Positions 8,021 to 15,935 of a DNA stretch of 64,000 nucleotides are shown in pieces. The stretch is taken from contig NZ_LN879456.1 in assembly GCF_001403615.1 (NCBI RefSeq), forward strand, positions 62,001 to 126,000, written 5' to 3'. The position numbers and the translations under genes were made by a program. The DNA is from Desnuesiella massiliensis. Its GTDB lineage: Bacteria > Bacillota > Clostridia > Clostridiales > Clostridiaceae. Positions within the stretch are counted from its first letter, which is position 1. Every line of letters begins with the position of its first letter. The notes beneath the pieces are model-generated. The model saw nothing but the letters and a program-made list of their open reading frames with translations. It was not told the DNA's origin and searched no databases.

Positions 8021-11000
8021 ATGAATGATTTTATAGAGCTTGAACATGAGGTAATGAACTTTTGGGAAGAAAATAAATGTTTTGAAAAGCTTAAGATAAA
8101 GAATAAGGATAAAAAACCTTTTAGATTTCTAGATGGTCCTATAACTGCTAATAATCCCATGGGGATACACCATGCTTGGGGAAGGACAACAAAGGATATT
8201 TTCTTGAGATATAAAGCTATGCAAGGTCATTCCTGCCTTTATAGAAATGGCTTCGATGCACAGGGATTATGGGTAGAGGTGGAAGTTGAGAAGGAGCTTG
8301 GTTTTAAAAATAAGAAAGATATTGAACACTTTGGAATGGACAATTTCACTGATAAATGTGTTGAAAGAGTAGAAAGATTTTCTAGAGTTATAACTGAACA
8401 GTCAAAACGTCTAGGACAGTGGATGGATTGGGAAAATTCTTATTATACAAATACCGATGAAAATATAGCTGGTATATGGAACTTTCTTAAAAAGTGTCAT
8501 GAAAATAAATGGATAAAACAGACCCATCGTCCAATGCCTTGGTGCCCTAGATGCGGCACTTCTCTTTCTGAACACGAAATGACAGGATCTTATAAAGAGC
8601 TTGAGCATAATGCAGTGCTTTTTAAACTCCCTTTGAAAGAAAAGCCTTGGGATATATTAGTATGGACAACTACACCTTGGACATTATGTGCTAATGTTGC
8701 ATTGGCAGTTAATCCGGAAATAGATTATTGTGTTGTTGATTATGGCGATAAAAGACCTGTACTATTAGCTAAAAGTGCTTTGAGATTTATAAAAGAAAAA
8801 AAGACTATACTGCAGGATGTAAAGGGAAGTGAACTTGAAGGTTTGGGTTACGAAACCTGTTTCCCCTTCTTGCCTGCCCAAAAGGAGCTTAGTCACAAAA
8901 TAGTATCGTGGGATATGGTTTCCTCAGAGGATGGCTCCGGAGTAGTTCATATAGCTCCAGGATGTGGAGTAGAGGATTTTGAGTTAGGACAAAAGCTTGG
9001 ATTACCTTCAATATGTCCAGTAGATGAATATGGAAACTTTTTAGAAGGATATTATTGGCTAATAGGGAAAAATGTATCAGAAGTTTCAGAGAGTGTGTTT
9101 TCAAAATTAGAAGAGCAGGGCAAACTATTTGTGACTCATAGCCATAAGCACAGCTATCCCATATGTTGGAGGTGTAAGTCAGAAGTTATATTTAGACTTG
9201 TACAGGAATGGTATATAGCTACGGAAGAAATCAAACCAAAACTTAAGGATGCTGCAAGTACTGTGAAATGGGAGCCTGAACATGTTGGAAAGAGAATGCA
9301 GGATTGGCTTGCAAATATGGGAGATTGGAGCATTTCAAGGAAGCGTTTTTATGGATTACCACTACCTTTTTATCCTTGTAAGAAATGTGGCAAGCTTACT
9401 GTGGTAGGGTCAAAAGAGGAACTGAGAGAACTTGGAGGAAGTAAGGTTGACAAACTACCAGAGCTTCATAGACCATGGATAGATAATATAAAAATAAAGT
9501 GTCCATATTGTGGAAGTGAAGTAACAAGGATTATTGAAGTTGGTGATGTATGGTTGGATGCTGGAATAACTCCTTTCTCGACTATGGGATACTTTGATGA
9601 TAGAGACAAGTGGGAAAAAAATTTTCCGGCAGAATGGGTAACAGAGATGATAGAACAAGTAAGACTGTGGTTTTATTCTCTTCTATTTATGAGCGTTACT
9701 CTTACAGGAAAAGCACCTTATGAAAGAGTGCTTGCCTATGGCAGTGTTGTAGGAGAAGATGGTTCTAAGTTTTCAAAAACTGGCTTTATGATAAAATTTG
9801 ATGAGGCTGCTGAGAATATTGGTTCAGATGCTATAAGATATCTTTTTGCCGGTACAAATGTAGCCAGTGAGGTAAGGTTTGGTTACAATTTAGGGGAGGA
9901 AGCTAGGAGAAAGCTGCTTGCTTTTTGGAATGTATATAGTTTCTTTATGACCTATGCAACTATTGAAAAACCTGAGCTTAAGAATTTTAAGGCTGATACA
10001 AAGCTTGATATAACTGATAGGTGGTTGGTTGCAAGAACTAACCGCTTTATAGAAGAGACGACAAGCGCGTTAGAAAATTATAAGACCTCAGAGGTTATAA
10101 GAGCTTTTGAAGTCTTTACTGATGATATGTCAAACTGGTATGTAAGAATAAATAGGCGCAGATTCTGGAAACAAGAACAAACTGAAAATAAGCTTGCTGC
10201 ATATTGGTGCTTATATCATGCTTTAAAAGCCACTATGCAGATAATGGCGCCAATTATACCTTTTATGACTGAGCAAATGTGGCAGAATATGGTGAGATGC
10301 TTTGAAAGTTCTTCAGAGGAATCTATACACTTAAGCAATTGGCCGCAAGGGCTGCAAGTGGAAGATAGTAAGATATTGAAGGAAATGGAGATTGTAAGAA
10401 AATTAGTAGGCTTGGCTCTAAAATTACGAAATGAGAAACAACTTAAGGTTAAGCAGCCTTTGTCAGCTATGTATATAAGGACAGATTATGATAATAAAGA
10501 AATTATAAATAAAATGATGAATATAATTAGGGATGAGCTTAATATAAAAGAAATAGTTTTTCTAGAGGATTTCTGTAGCTTGAAAAAGAGATACCTTACT
10601 TTGAACTTTAAAAATGCAGGAACTGAACTTAAAGAGAATCTCAAGGAGGTAAAGAGACTCTTAGAAGAGACTACTGAGTATGAAATGTTTGAAATGGTAA
10701 ATCAGTTCGACTCAGGAGCTCGGGTGAAAATACCTAAATGGGATAAACCATTGGAAAGTAAACTATTTTTAGAAAAAACCATATACAATGATGATTTTGC
10801 TGTTGGGAATGATGGAAACATAGAAATAGCACTGCTTTTAACACTCAGTGAAGACCTTATTTTAGAAGGTTTTTATCGGGAACTTTTACGTCAATGCCAA
10901 CTGCTGAGAAAAGAGGCTGGACTAAGAGTGGAACAAAAAATAGTTCTTGGCATAAAGAGTAACAGCATGAGAATTGATGAGGTAATTAAAAGATACCATA

Positions 11001-11128
11001 GGAGTATCTGTGAAGAAACCTTGGCCTCGGATATAGTTGAATCTATAGATTTACCATTAGTTGCAAAAGAAGTGAATATAGATGAAAGCTTAACTATTTT
11101 ACAAATATGTGATAATCATATATTTTAA
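8021..11128 (+). CDS. ileS: isoleucyl-tRNA synthetase, IleRS2 type with altered GXHH signature
   Basis: This class I synthetase of 1035 residues charges tRNA-Ile. It has a Rossmann domain, an editing insertion (WTTTPWTLCANVALAVNP), a second catalytic half, the anticodon domain and a long C-terminal extension as in IleRS2 enzymes. Zinc-type clusters are CPRCGTSLSEHE and CKKCGK/CPYCGSE. The HIGH box reads GIHH (residues 48-51, in NNPMGIHHAWGR), so its first and third residues are swapped. The KMSKS loop reads KFSKT (583-587). The GXHH swap is the published signature of IleRS2 enzymes with mupirocin hyper-resistance. The AUC T-box upstream independently supports the amino acid. A housekeeping ileS may exist elsewhere; it cannot be seen here. 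Confidence 0.9.
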   Translation: MNDFIELEHEVMNFWEENKCFEKLKIKNKDKKPFRFLDGPITANNPMGIHHAWGRTTKDIFLRYKAMQGHSCLYRNGFDAQGLWVEVEVEKELGFKNKKDIEHFGMDNFTDKCVERVERFSRVITEQSKRLGQWMDWENSYYTNTDENIAGIWNFLKKCHENKWIKQTHRPMPWCPRCGTSLSEHEMTGSYKELEHNAVLFKLPLKEKPWDILVWTTTPWTLCANVALAVNPEIDYCVVDYGDKRPVLLAKSALRFIKEKKTILQDVKGSELEGLGYETCFPFLPAQKELSHKIVSWDMVSSEDGSGVVHIAPGCGVEDFELGQKLGLPSICPVDEYGNFLEGYYWLIGKNVSEVSESVFSKLEEQGKLFVTHSHKHSYPICWRCKSEVIFRLVQEWYIATEEIKPKLKDAASTVKWEPEHVGKRMQDWLANMGDWSISRKRFYGLPLPFYPCKKCGKLTVVGSKEELRELGGSKVDKLPELHRPWIDNIKIKCPYCGSEVTRIIEVGDVWLDAGITPFSTMGYFDDRDKWEKNFPAEWVTEMIEQVRLWFYSLLFMSVTLTGKAPYERVLAYGSVVGEDGSKFSKTGFMIKFDEAAENIGSDAIRYLFAGTNVASEVRFGYNLGEEARRKLLAFWNVYSFFMTYATIEKPELKNFKADTKLDITDRWLVARTNRFIEETTSALENYKTSEVIRAFEVFTDDMSNWYVRINRRRFWKQEQTENKLAAYWCLYHALKATMQIMAPIIPFMTEQMWQNMVRCFESSSEESIHLSNWPQGLQVEDSKILKEMEIVRKLVGLALKLRNEKQLKVKQPLSAMYIRTDYDNKEIINKMMNIIRDELNIKEIVFLEDFCSLKKRYLTLNFKNAGTELKENLKEVKRLLEETTEYEMFEMVNQFDSGARVKIPKWDKPLESKLFLEKTIYNDDFAVGNDGNIEIALLLTLSEDLILEGFYRELLRQCQLLRKEAGLRVEQKIVLGIKSNSMRIDEVIKRYHRSICEETLASDIVESIDLPLVAKEVNIDESLTILQICDNHIF

Positions 11129-11156
11129 AGGAGCATTTGTTTCCAGCTAATACGTA

Positions 11157-11279
11157 ATGTTCTCAAATAATAAATTTGTAATAAAATATGTAAAACCCTT
11201 ACCAAAGGAGATACAAGAAACTATTCAAGGTATATTGCAGCTACTAGACACCGAATATGGGACGGATAGAAATCGATGA
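11157..11279 (+). pseudogene. truncated ORF fragment (40 codons)
   Basis: ATG at 11157 opens 40 codons beginning MFSNNKFVIKYVKPLPKEIQ and ending TGA after NR. No ribosome site is close to the ATG. The composition looks like the start of a normal small protein cut short, so I call it a remnant. The family is not recognised with confidence. Confidence 0.3.
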
Positions 11280-11310
11280 GAAAGTACAGAGATATTTTAT
11301 AAATAATAAA

Positions 11311-11353
11311 GAAGGGGAATCCTCAGATAATAGGATTCTTCTTTTTCATTTTT
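11311..11353 (+). terminator. terminator after ileS
   Basis: GAATCCT (11317-11323) pairs with AGGATTC (11332-11338), with flanking AAGAAG/CTTCTT adding to the stem, followed by CTTTTTCATTTTTT. It is 190 bases past the ileS stop, after the small ORF fragment. Confidence 0.8.
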
Positions 11354-11488
11354 TATTATTAGGATATAGTAGGTTGAAAATATTAAACTTATAATTAATA
11401 TTCATAGATATAATCTGGATTTATATGCTACAATTGTACATATTACACATTAATCTATCACATTTAGATGCTTAATTTTCAAAATTTA

Positions 11489-11518
11489 TTTACAATGTAA
11501 GTATCATGTAATTAATAT
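11489..11518 (+). promoter_or_regulatory. promoter of the second leader-peptide attenuator
   Basis: TTTACA (11489-11494), 18-base spacer, TAATAT (11513-11518). The ribosome site of the leader ORF begins at 11520, so the transcript would start almost at its own ribosome-binding site. Confidence 0.5.
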
Positions 11519-11532
11519 TGGGGGTGGAAAAA

Positions 11533-11616
11533 ATGATGATGATTCGTTTGAATCTAGGTTTTTTCAGAGGTAATGTAGAATCAGGAAAAAAGCTCTATGC
11601 AGAATCAGTCTTATAG
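11533..11616 (+). CDS. 27-codon leader peptide
   Basis: ATG at 11533 follows GGGGGTGG (11520-11527) and reads MMMIRLNLGFFRG and 14 more residues to TAG at 11614. The last third of the ORF is also one strand of a perfect 10-bp stem that competes with a terminator, so ribosome position here would decide RNA folding. I find no known leader peptide with this sequence from memory. Confidence 0.5.
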   Translation: MMMIRLNLGFFRGNVESGKKLYAESVL

Positions 11617-11658
11617 ATAATGGCGATAACTGCATAGAGAATCTTTTAATCGCCTTTT
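11593..11658 (+). promoter_or_regulatory. attenuator with mutually exclusive hairpins
   Basis: CTCTATGCAG (11593-11602) pairs perfectly with CTGCATAGAG (11630-11639). GGCGAT (11622-11627) pairs with ATCGCC (11649-11654), followed by TTTT. The two pairings cross, so only one can form at a time. The first arm lies inside the leader ORF. This is the layout of a translation-controlled antiterminator/terminator switch ahead of the CD3324-like gene. Confidence 0.6.
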
Positions 11659-11737
11659 CATTCTAATTTTGAAATGTCAATAAGCCTGATTTTGCATCTT
11701 TTACTTAATTATTTATGAAGTGAAGGAGCAAATTAGA

Positions 11738-12001
11738 ATGAAATATATAAATGCGACAGAAGTATTACCTTTTGACTTACTTAGTGAAATTCAGAAATAT
11801 ATAGCTGGTGAGATATTATATATACCGCAACCAGAGGGGAGAAAGAATCCCTGGGGAAGTAGAAATGGTACAAGACAAGAAATTATAACTAGAAACAAAC
11901 AAATTAAATTAGAAAAAGAAAATGGTAGAAGTATTGAGGAACTTATGATAAAATACAATCTTTCTTATGATACAATTAAAAAAATTGTGTATTTAAAATA
12001 G
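11738..12001 (+). CDS. CD3324-family small HTH-like protein
   Basis: An 87-residue protein starting MKYINATEVLPFDLLSEIQ, a pattern I recognise from small clostridial CD3324-family proteins of this length. The middle has GEILYIPQPEGRKNPWGS and the C-terminus NGRSIEELMIKYNLSYDTIK looks like a helix-turn-helix, so DNA binding is possible but unproven. The start at 11738 is chosen because GAAGGAG lies 9 bases before it; the earlier in-frame start at 11720 would overlap that site. The gene stands alone between an attenuator and a strong terminator. The role is unknown. Confidence 0.75.
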   Translation: MKYINATEVLPFDLLSEIQKYIAGEILYIPQPEGRKNPWGSRNGTRQEIITRNKQIKLEKENGRSIEELMIKYNLSYDTIKKIVYLK

Positions 12002-12012
12002 TATTAACATAC

Positions 12013-12047
12013 AAAACCTCTGCAGGCTTAAAGCTTGCAGAGGTTTT
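12013..12047. terminator. terminator after the CD3324-like gene
   Basis: AAAACCTCTGCA (12013-12024) pairs with TGCAGAGGTTTT (12036-12047). A-rich and T-rich flanks allow use in either direction. Confidence 0.85.
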
Positions 12048-12235
12048 GTGCATAAAATAACTATAGTGATTGTTTACCTTTTACTGTGAAAAAATATAAT
12101 TTACAATATAGCTAAACATGATTTGGTAAGGGCTCGACTTTTATTGATTTAGCGTATCCTTTAATAACAATAATATTAATTTATAATTGCGCAAAAGTAT
12201 GAACTTAAAATTATTTATATTTTCGGAGGTAAGTT

Positions 12236-13027
12236 ATGTTCAGACAAGATAAAATAATTGATGATTGGAATAATCATTCTGATGAGTATTTTAGCAAAAC
12301 CAAATTTGATGAACTATTTTTGGCTCTTGAGAAAGACCCCTACAAGGGTTTTCCTCATGCAATGGCTACAATGATAAAAGAATATTATCCCGACTTAAAA
12401 GGAAAAAATGTTTGTGTTCCGTCCTGTGGTGACAATACAGCAGTATTTAGCTTTTGTGCTTTGGGAGCAAAGGTGACAGCTACGGATATTTCTTACAAGC
12501 AAATTGAAAATGCACAGAAAATCGCAGAAAAAAGAAATTTTAACGTAAAGTATTATGTCTGTGACAGCATGAAACTGAATGAACTCGCAGACAGTACCTA
12601 TGATTTAGTTTATACTTCTAATGGTGTTCATGTTTGGATTAATGATTTAAATGCGATGTATAGCAATATTTACCGCATATTAAAAAAAGGAGGTAAATAT
12701 ATGCTTTTTGATACACATCCCTTTGCTCGGCCTTTTGACCAAAAAGTATATAAGGGAATTTTTAAAGTTGTTAAACGCTATGAAGACGTGGGCCCGTTTG
12801 GAGAAGTTCCAACTTTCGCTTGGCGAATACAAGATTACGTCAACGCTTTAACTAAGTCAGGCTTTATTATTGAGAGGATGGAAGAATTTCATAGTGTTAT
12901 TGACGATATTCCAGACTGTAATTACTTATTTGAAGAAAATGATATTAATTATGATAACTTCAACTGGCATAATAATCCATGGGCTGCTTTGCCCCAGTGT
13001 CTTGGGTTATGCAGCCAGAAAGTTTGA
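12236..13027 (+). CDS. class I SAM-dependent methyltransferase
   Basis: A 263-residue methyltransferase domain. Motif I is VCVPSCGDNTAVF, in which the usual GxGxG loop is changed to PSCGDN. Motif II is VTATDISYKQIENAQ with the acidic residue that would hold the SAM ribose. Motif IV is DSTYDLVYTSNGVHVWIND, then ILKKGGKYMLFDTHPF. Substrate cannot be told: small-molecule methylation is usual for this size and layout. The ribosome site CGGAGG lies 7 bases before ATG 12236. The gene is monocistronic, between a terminator upstream and a decayed zone plus an insertion element downstream. Confidence 0.85.
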   Translation: MFRQDKIIDDWNNHSDEYFSKTKFDELFLALEKDPYKGFPHAMATMIKEYYPDLKGKNVCVPSCGDNTAVFSFCALGAKVTATDISYKQIENAQKIAEKRNFNVKYYVCDSMKLNELADSTYDLVYTSNGVHVWINDLNAMYSNIYRILKKGGKYMLFDTHPFARPFDQKVYKGIFKVVKRYEDVGPFGEVPTFAWRIQDYVNALTKSGFIIERMEEFHSVIDDIPDCNYLFEENDINYDNFNWHNNPWAALPQCLGLCSQKV

Positions 13028-13056
13028 AAATCAGCATAATTGTATATAGGTTTCTT

Positions 13057-13239
13057 TTATTTTGTTATAATATCAACATTATTCTTTAACATAGTCTTAA
13101 TTTTAATAAGTTGAGAAAATGGGATACCTAAAAAGAGTACAATTCTATACTTATTTCTAGTAACAACTAAAAAGTCTACGTTACAACCTTCATGGTGAAT
13201 CGTACCATAAATATAAATGAGGTTTTTACTAAATTTGGA
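13057..13239 (-). pseudogene. decayed coding fragment, unknown family
   Basis: The minus strand is open for about 60 codons, containing GTIHHEGCNVDFLVVTRNKY and ending in TAA at 13059-13057. A stop lies just upstream at 13242, and no start or ribosome site is present. It reads like protein but is broken, so it is listed as a relic. This is the main content of the 290-base gap between the methyltransferase and the insertion element. Confidence 0.3.
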
Positions 13240-13288
13240 TTAAATGTTTTGGGGAGAAATGTACTGTAAGTGATGCAGATTTTTTAAA

Positions 13289-13316
13289 TAGGACTTACTA
13301 TTAAAAGTAAGTCCTT
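13289..13316 (+). repeat. left target-site duplication of the IS (28 bp, palindromic)
   Basis: This 28-base sequence begins TAGGACTTAC and ends GTAAGTCCTT. It is itself a hairpin-forming palindrome. An exact copy in the same orientation is at 14884-14911, abutting the other end of the element. Confidence 0.85.
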
Positions 13317-14883
13317 CAGACTGCTGACAAACATATTTTGTCAGCAGTTTTTTCTTTGAGCAAAAAGGATTTTTAATATTCACAGCGAATTATATTTATA
13401 GTAATAAATAATAGTAGGGGTAGATACAATGATAAATGAAAGAAATAATTCGCAAGGTGAAATTGAAGTAGTTATACTAGAAAACTTAGTTCCTAAAGAT
13501 CATCTTTTGAGACAAATAGATAAATATATAGACTTTTCGTTCATAAGAAATATTGCAAATAAGCTTTATTGCTTAGATAACGGAAGACCAGCAATCGATC
13601 CAGTAGTTTTATTTAAAATGCTATTCATTGGATACTTATATGGAATTCGCTCAGAGCGCCAGCTTGTAAGAGAAATAGAAGTTAATGTAGCTTATAGATG
13701 GTTCTTAGGTTATTCTTTAACTGAACCTATACCAAATGCTTCAACTATTAGTCAAAATCGTAGAAGGCGTTTTCGCGATAGCGATATAGATCAGCAAATA
13801 TTTGATGAAATTGTGCGCCAAGCTATAAAATATGGATTAGTAAGTGGAAAAATACTTTATGCTGACTCTACCCATATAAAAGCTAACGCCAATAAGAACA
13901 AATTTGAATTAGTGCAAGTTACAGTAGAACCAAAAGAATACCTAGAGGAATTAGATAAAGATATAAATGAAGATAGAGAGGCTCATGGTAAAACTCCGCT
14001 AAAAAAAAGACCAAATACCAGAAAATAAATCTATAAAAGTTAGCAAAACAGATCCTGAAAGTGGGTATATGGTTAGAGACAATAAACCAAAAGGTTTTTT
14101 CTATCTTGACCATAGAACTGTTGATAGCAGAGAAAATATAATTACAGATGTACATGTAACTCCTGGAAATGTTTATAATAGACAGCCTATAATGTCTCGC
14201 GTAGATGTTCAGAAGAAAAAGTTTGGCTTTGATATAAACTTTATTGGGTTAGATGCAGGGTACTTTACCAATTTAGTTTTAAAGAAACTAATAGCTAGAA
14301 ATATTAAGCCAGCAGTAGCATATAGATTAGGACCACATACAAAAGGGATATATACTAAAACCTTCTTTCGCTATGATAAAGATGAAGATATATATTATTG
14401 CCCTAACAATATGTGTTTAAAATATAAAACCACTACTCGACAGGGATACAGAGAATATATATCCAACGCTAGGAACTGTAGCTACTGTTCTTTAAGTGAA
14501 AAAAGCTTGTCTCCTAAATCTCAAATAAGAGTTATTAGAAGGCATGTTTGGGAGGAGGCTAAAGATATAACTGTTGAGTTTATGAGAACAAATCAAGGAA
14601 AACAAATTTACAAGAGAAGAAAAGAGACCATTGAGCGTAGTTTTGCGGATTCAAAAAATATCCATGGACTACGCTACGCTCGTTTTCGCGGTCTACGTAA
14701 AGTTCTAGAGCAGTGTTTATTAACAGCTGCTGTTCAGAATATGAAAAAGATAGCTAGGGCGTTAGCCCTAACTAAATTCAGTATTAGTTTCCATATGTAT
14801 AACTTAATTGCTAGCTTAATATATATAATTTACGCTACAAACCCCAGCCTATTAAAAATAAGCTGGGGTTTGTAAGCAACCTG
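13317..14883 (+). mobile_element. IS1182-family insertion sequence, 1567 bp
   Basis: Terminal inverted repeats match at 13 of 16 bases: CAGACTGCTGACAAAC at 13317-13332 versus CAGGTTGCTTACAAAC read inward from 14883. The ends are flanked directly by identical 28-bp palindromic repeats. Just inside the left end is a strong hairpin, CTGCTGACAAA/TTTGTCAGCAG with T6; just inside the right end is ACAAACCCCAGC/GCTGGGGTTTGT. Such terminator-like end hairpins shield the transposase from outside transcription. The single transposase gene is frameshifted. Confidence 0.9.
13429..14875 (+). pseudogene. IS1182-family transposase, frameshifted at an A8 run
   Basis: The first part (13429-14028) has the family start with NLVPKDHLLRQIDKYIDFSF, then the DUF772-like segment PVVLFKMLFIGYLYGIRSERQL. 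It carries the first catalytic Asp in YADSTHIKA. The second part continues in the +1 frame from about 14009 with GLDAGYFT (second Asp) and IERSFADSK (Glu), so all DDE residues exist across the two frames. The break lies at eight adenines, 14001-14008; seven would restore one frame. It may be dead, or rescued by polymerase or ribosome slippage on the A-run. The promoter and ribosome site (TAGGGGTAG) are inside the element. Confidence 0.88.
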
Positions 14884-14911
14884 TAGGACTTACTATTAAA
14901 AGTAAGTCCTT
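14884..14911 (+). repeat. right target-site duplication of the IS (28 bp, palindromic)
   Basis: Exact direct copy of 13289-13316. The original site was probably an intergenic hairpin between the methyltransferase region and the HAD phosphatase gene. Confidence 0.85.
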
Positions 14912-14937
14912 GATTCGTCTTACTAGAAGAAGATGAT

Positions 14938-15561
14938 TTAAACTTTTATAAGTTCTAATACTTGTTTAGGATTTTCAAGAATATAATTAGCATTAATTCC
15001 TACTGATGATTTAGCACCCCATAACGCTAGTGCGAAATCTATGTCAGCACCAAATGCACAATCCATATCATATTTAGTGTCACCGATATATATTGTCTTT
15101 GATTTATCTGCACCTGAAAGTTCAATAAATTTTAAAATTGGGTCTGGATTAGGTTTATGTTTTTCTGTATCATCTGCGCAAACTACTAACTTAAAATAAT
15201 TATTCAACTCAAACGGTACAAAATCATTTAGAAATTCTTCTTTAGTTTTTGAAGTAACTATACCAGTTAAAATTCCAATTTCATTTAGCTTAATCAAAGT
15301 ATCCTTAATGTCATCAAAAACTTTCACATGATGAAAATATTCTTTTAAGTATCTATTCCATTTCACATTGCAATCTAAAATATTAGTTATTCCAAGTTTA
15401 CTTAATGTTACTTCTCCAGGGATACCTAAAGCAAATCTTAATTCATCAAAACTCAAATTTTTATTAAGTTCTTCAAATACTAATTTTTGAAGTGATGAAA
15501 GAACTGCGATTTCGGTGTCTAGAATCGTACCGTCAATATCAAATATAATATAGTTATACAT
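14938..15561 (-). CDS. HAD-superfamily phosphatase, phosphoglycolate-phosphatase-like
   Basis: A 207-residue HAD hydrolase. Motif I FDIDGTILD carries the nucleophile and general acid aspartates. An alpha-helical cap domain follows (about 15-85). Motif II is GIVTSKT, motif III is the Lys in KHKPNPDP, and motif IV is IYIGDTKYDMDCA with the metal-binding aspartate. It fits the phosphoglycolate phosphatase/beta-phosphoglucomutase subgroup; the substrate is not determinable. The start at 15561 is preferred over 15573 because GGAGGG lies between the two ATGs. The insertion element sits only 27 bases past its stop. Confidence 0.85.
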   Translation of the reverse strand: MYNYIIFDIDGTILDTEIAVLSSLQKLVFEELNKNLSFDELRFALGIPGEVTLSKLGITNILDCNVKWNRYLKEYFHHVKVFDDIKDTLIKLNEIGILTGIVTSKTKEEFLNDFVPFELNNYFKLVVCADDTEKHKPNPDPILKFIELSGADKSKTIYIGDTKYDMDCAFGADIDFALALWGAKSSVGINANYILENPKQVLELIKV

Positions 15562-15660
15562 GTTACCCTCCATTATTAAAATTTAATAAGTATATACTAC
15601 AATTACGTCTAAATTGGTGCTGTTAAGTACCTATTTTTCTTCCTATTAATATATTGTTGT

Positions 15661-15721
15661 AATCAAAAAATTAGGTATCCTTAAAATAGCTGCTGATTCG
15701 ACTAATTATAAGGATACCTAA
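15661..15721 (-). terminator. minus-strand hairpin with U-run, no visible parent gene
   Basis: AAGGATACCTAA (15710-15721) and TTAGGTATCCTT (15671-15682) pair perfectly. Read on the minus strand, the stem is followed by TTTTTTGATT. No gene on the minus strand lies just to the right. The rest of the 370-base gap 15562-15935 shows only a short repeat of TATTACGCTA and AT-rich sequence. Confidence 0.5.
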
Positions 15722-15935
15722 ACATATAAAATATTACGCTAGGCTTTACCCTATTACGCTAAATTATATGACAATTGGAATAATTCTAGTTAATATATAT
15801 TATCATTTGTTCGTGTTTATTACTATTTTATATCATTTAGCACTATTATTCAAGTTATTTTGTAATGCCTAAGCAATTATGTTATGATAATAATCAAGAA
15901 TAGTAATAAATGATAATGATTGATGAGGTGTCTAG

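Noticed and set aside
13289..13316. 28-bp palindrome as the terminal inverted repeat of the IS
   Set aside because: The two copies match perfectly as direct, not inverted, repeats including the loop. Separate imperfect inverted repeats lie just inside them.
14001..14028. Programmed -1 frameshift in the transposase
   Set aside because: The second part lies in the +1 frame; a -1 slip at the A-run leads to a quick stop. A one-base indel or transcript slippage fits better.
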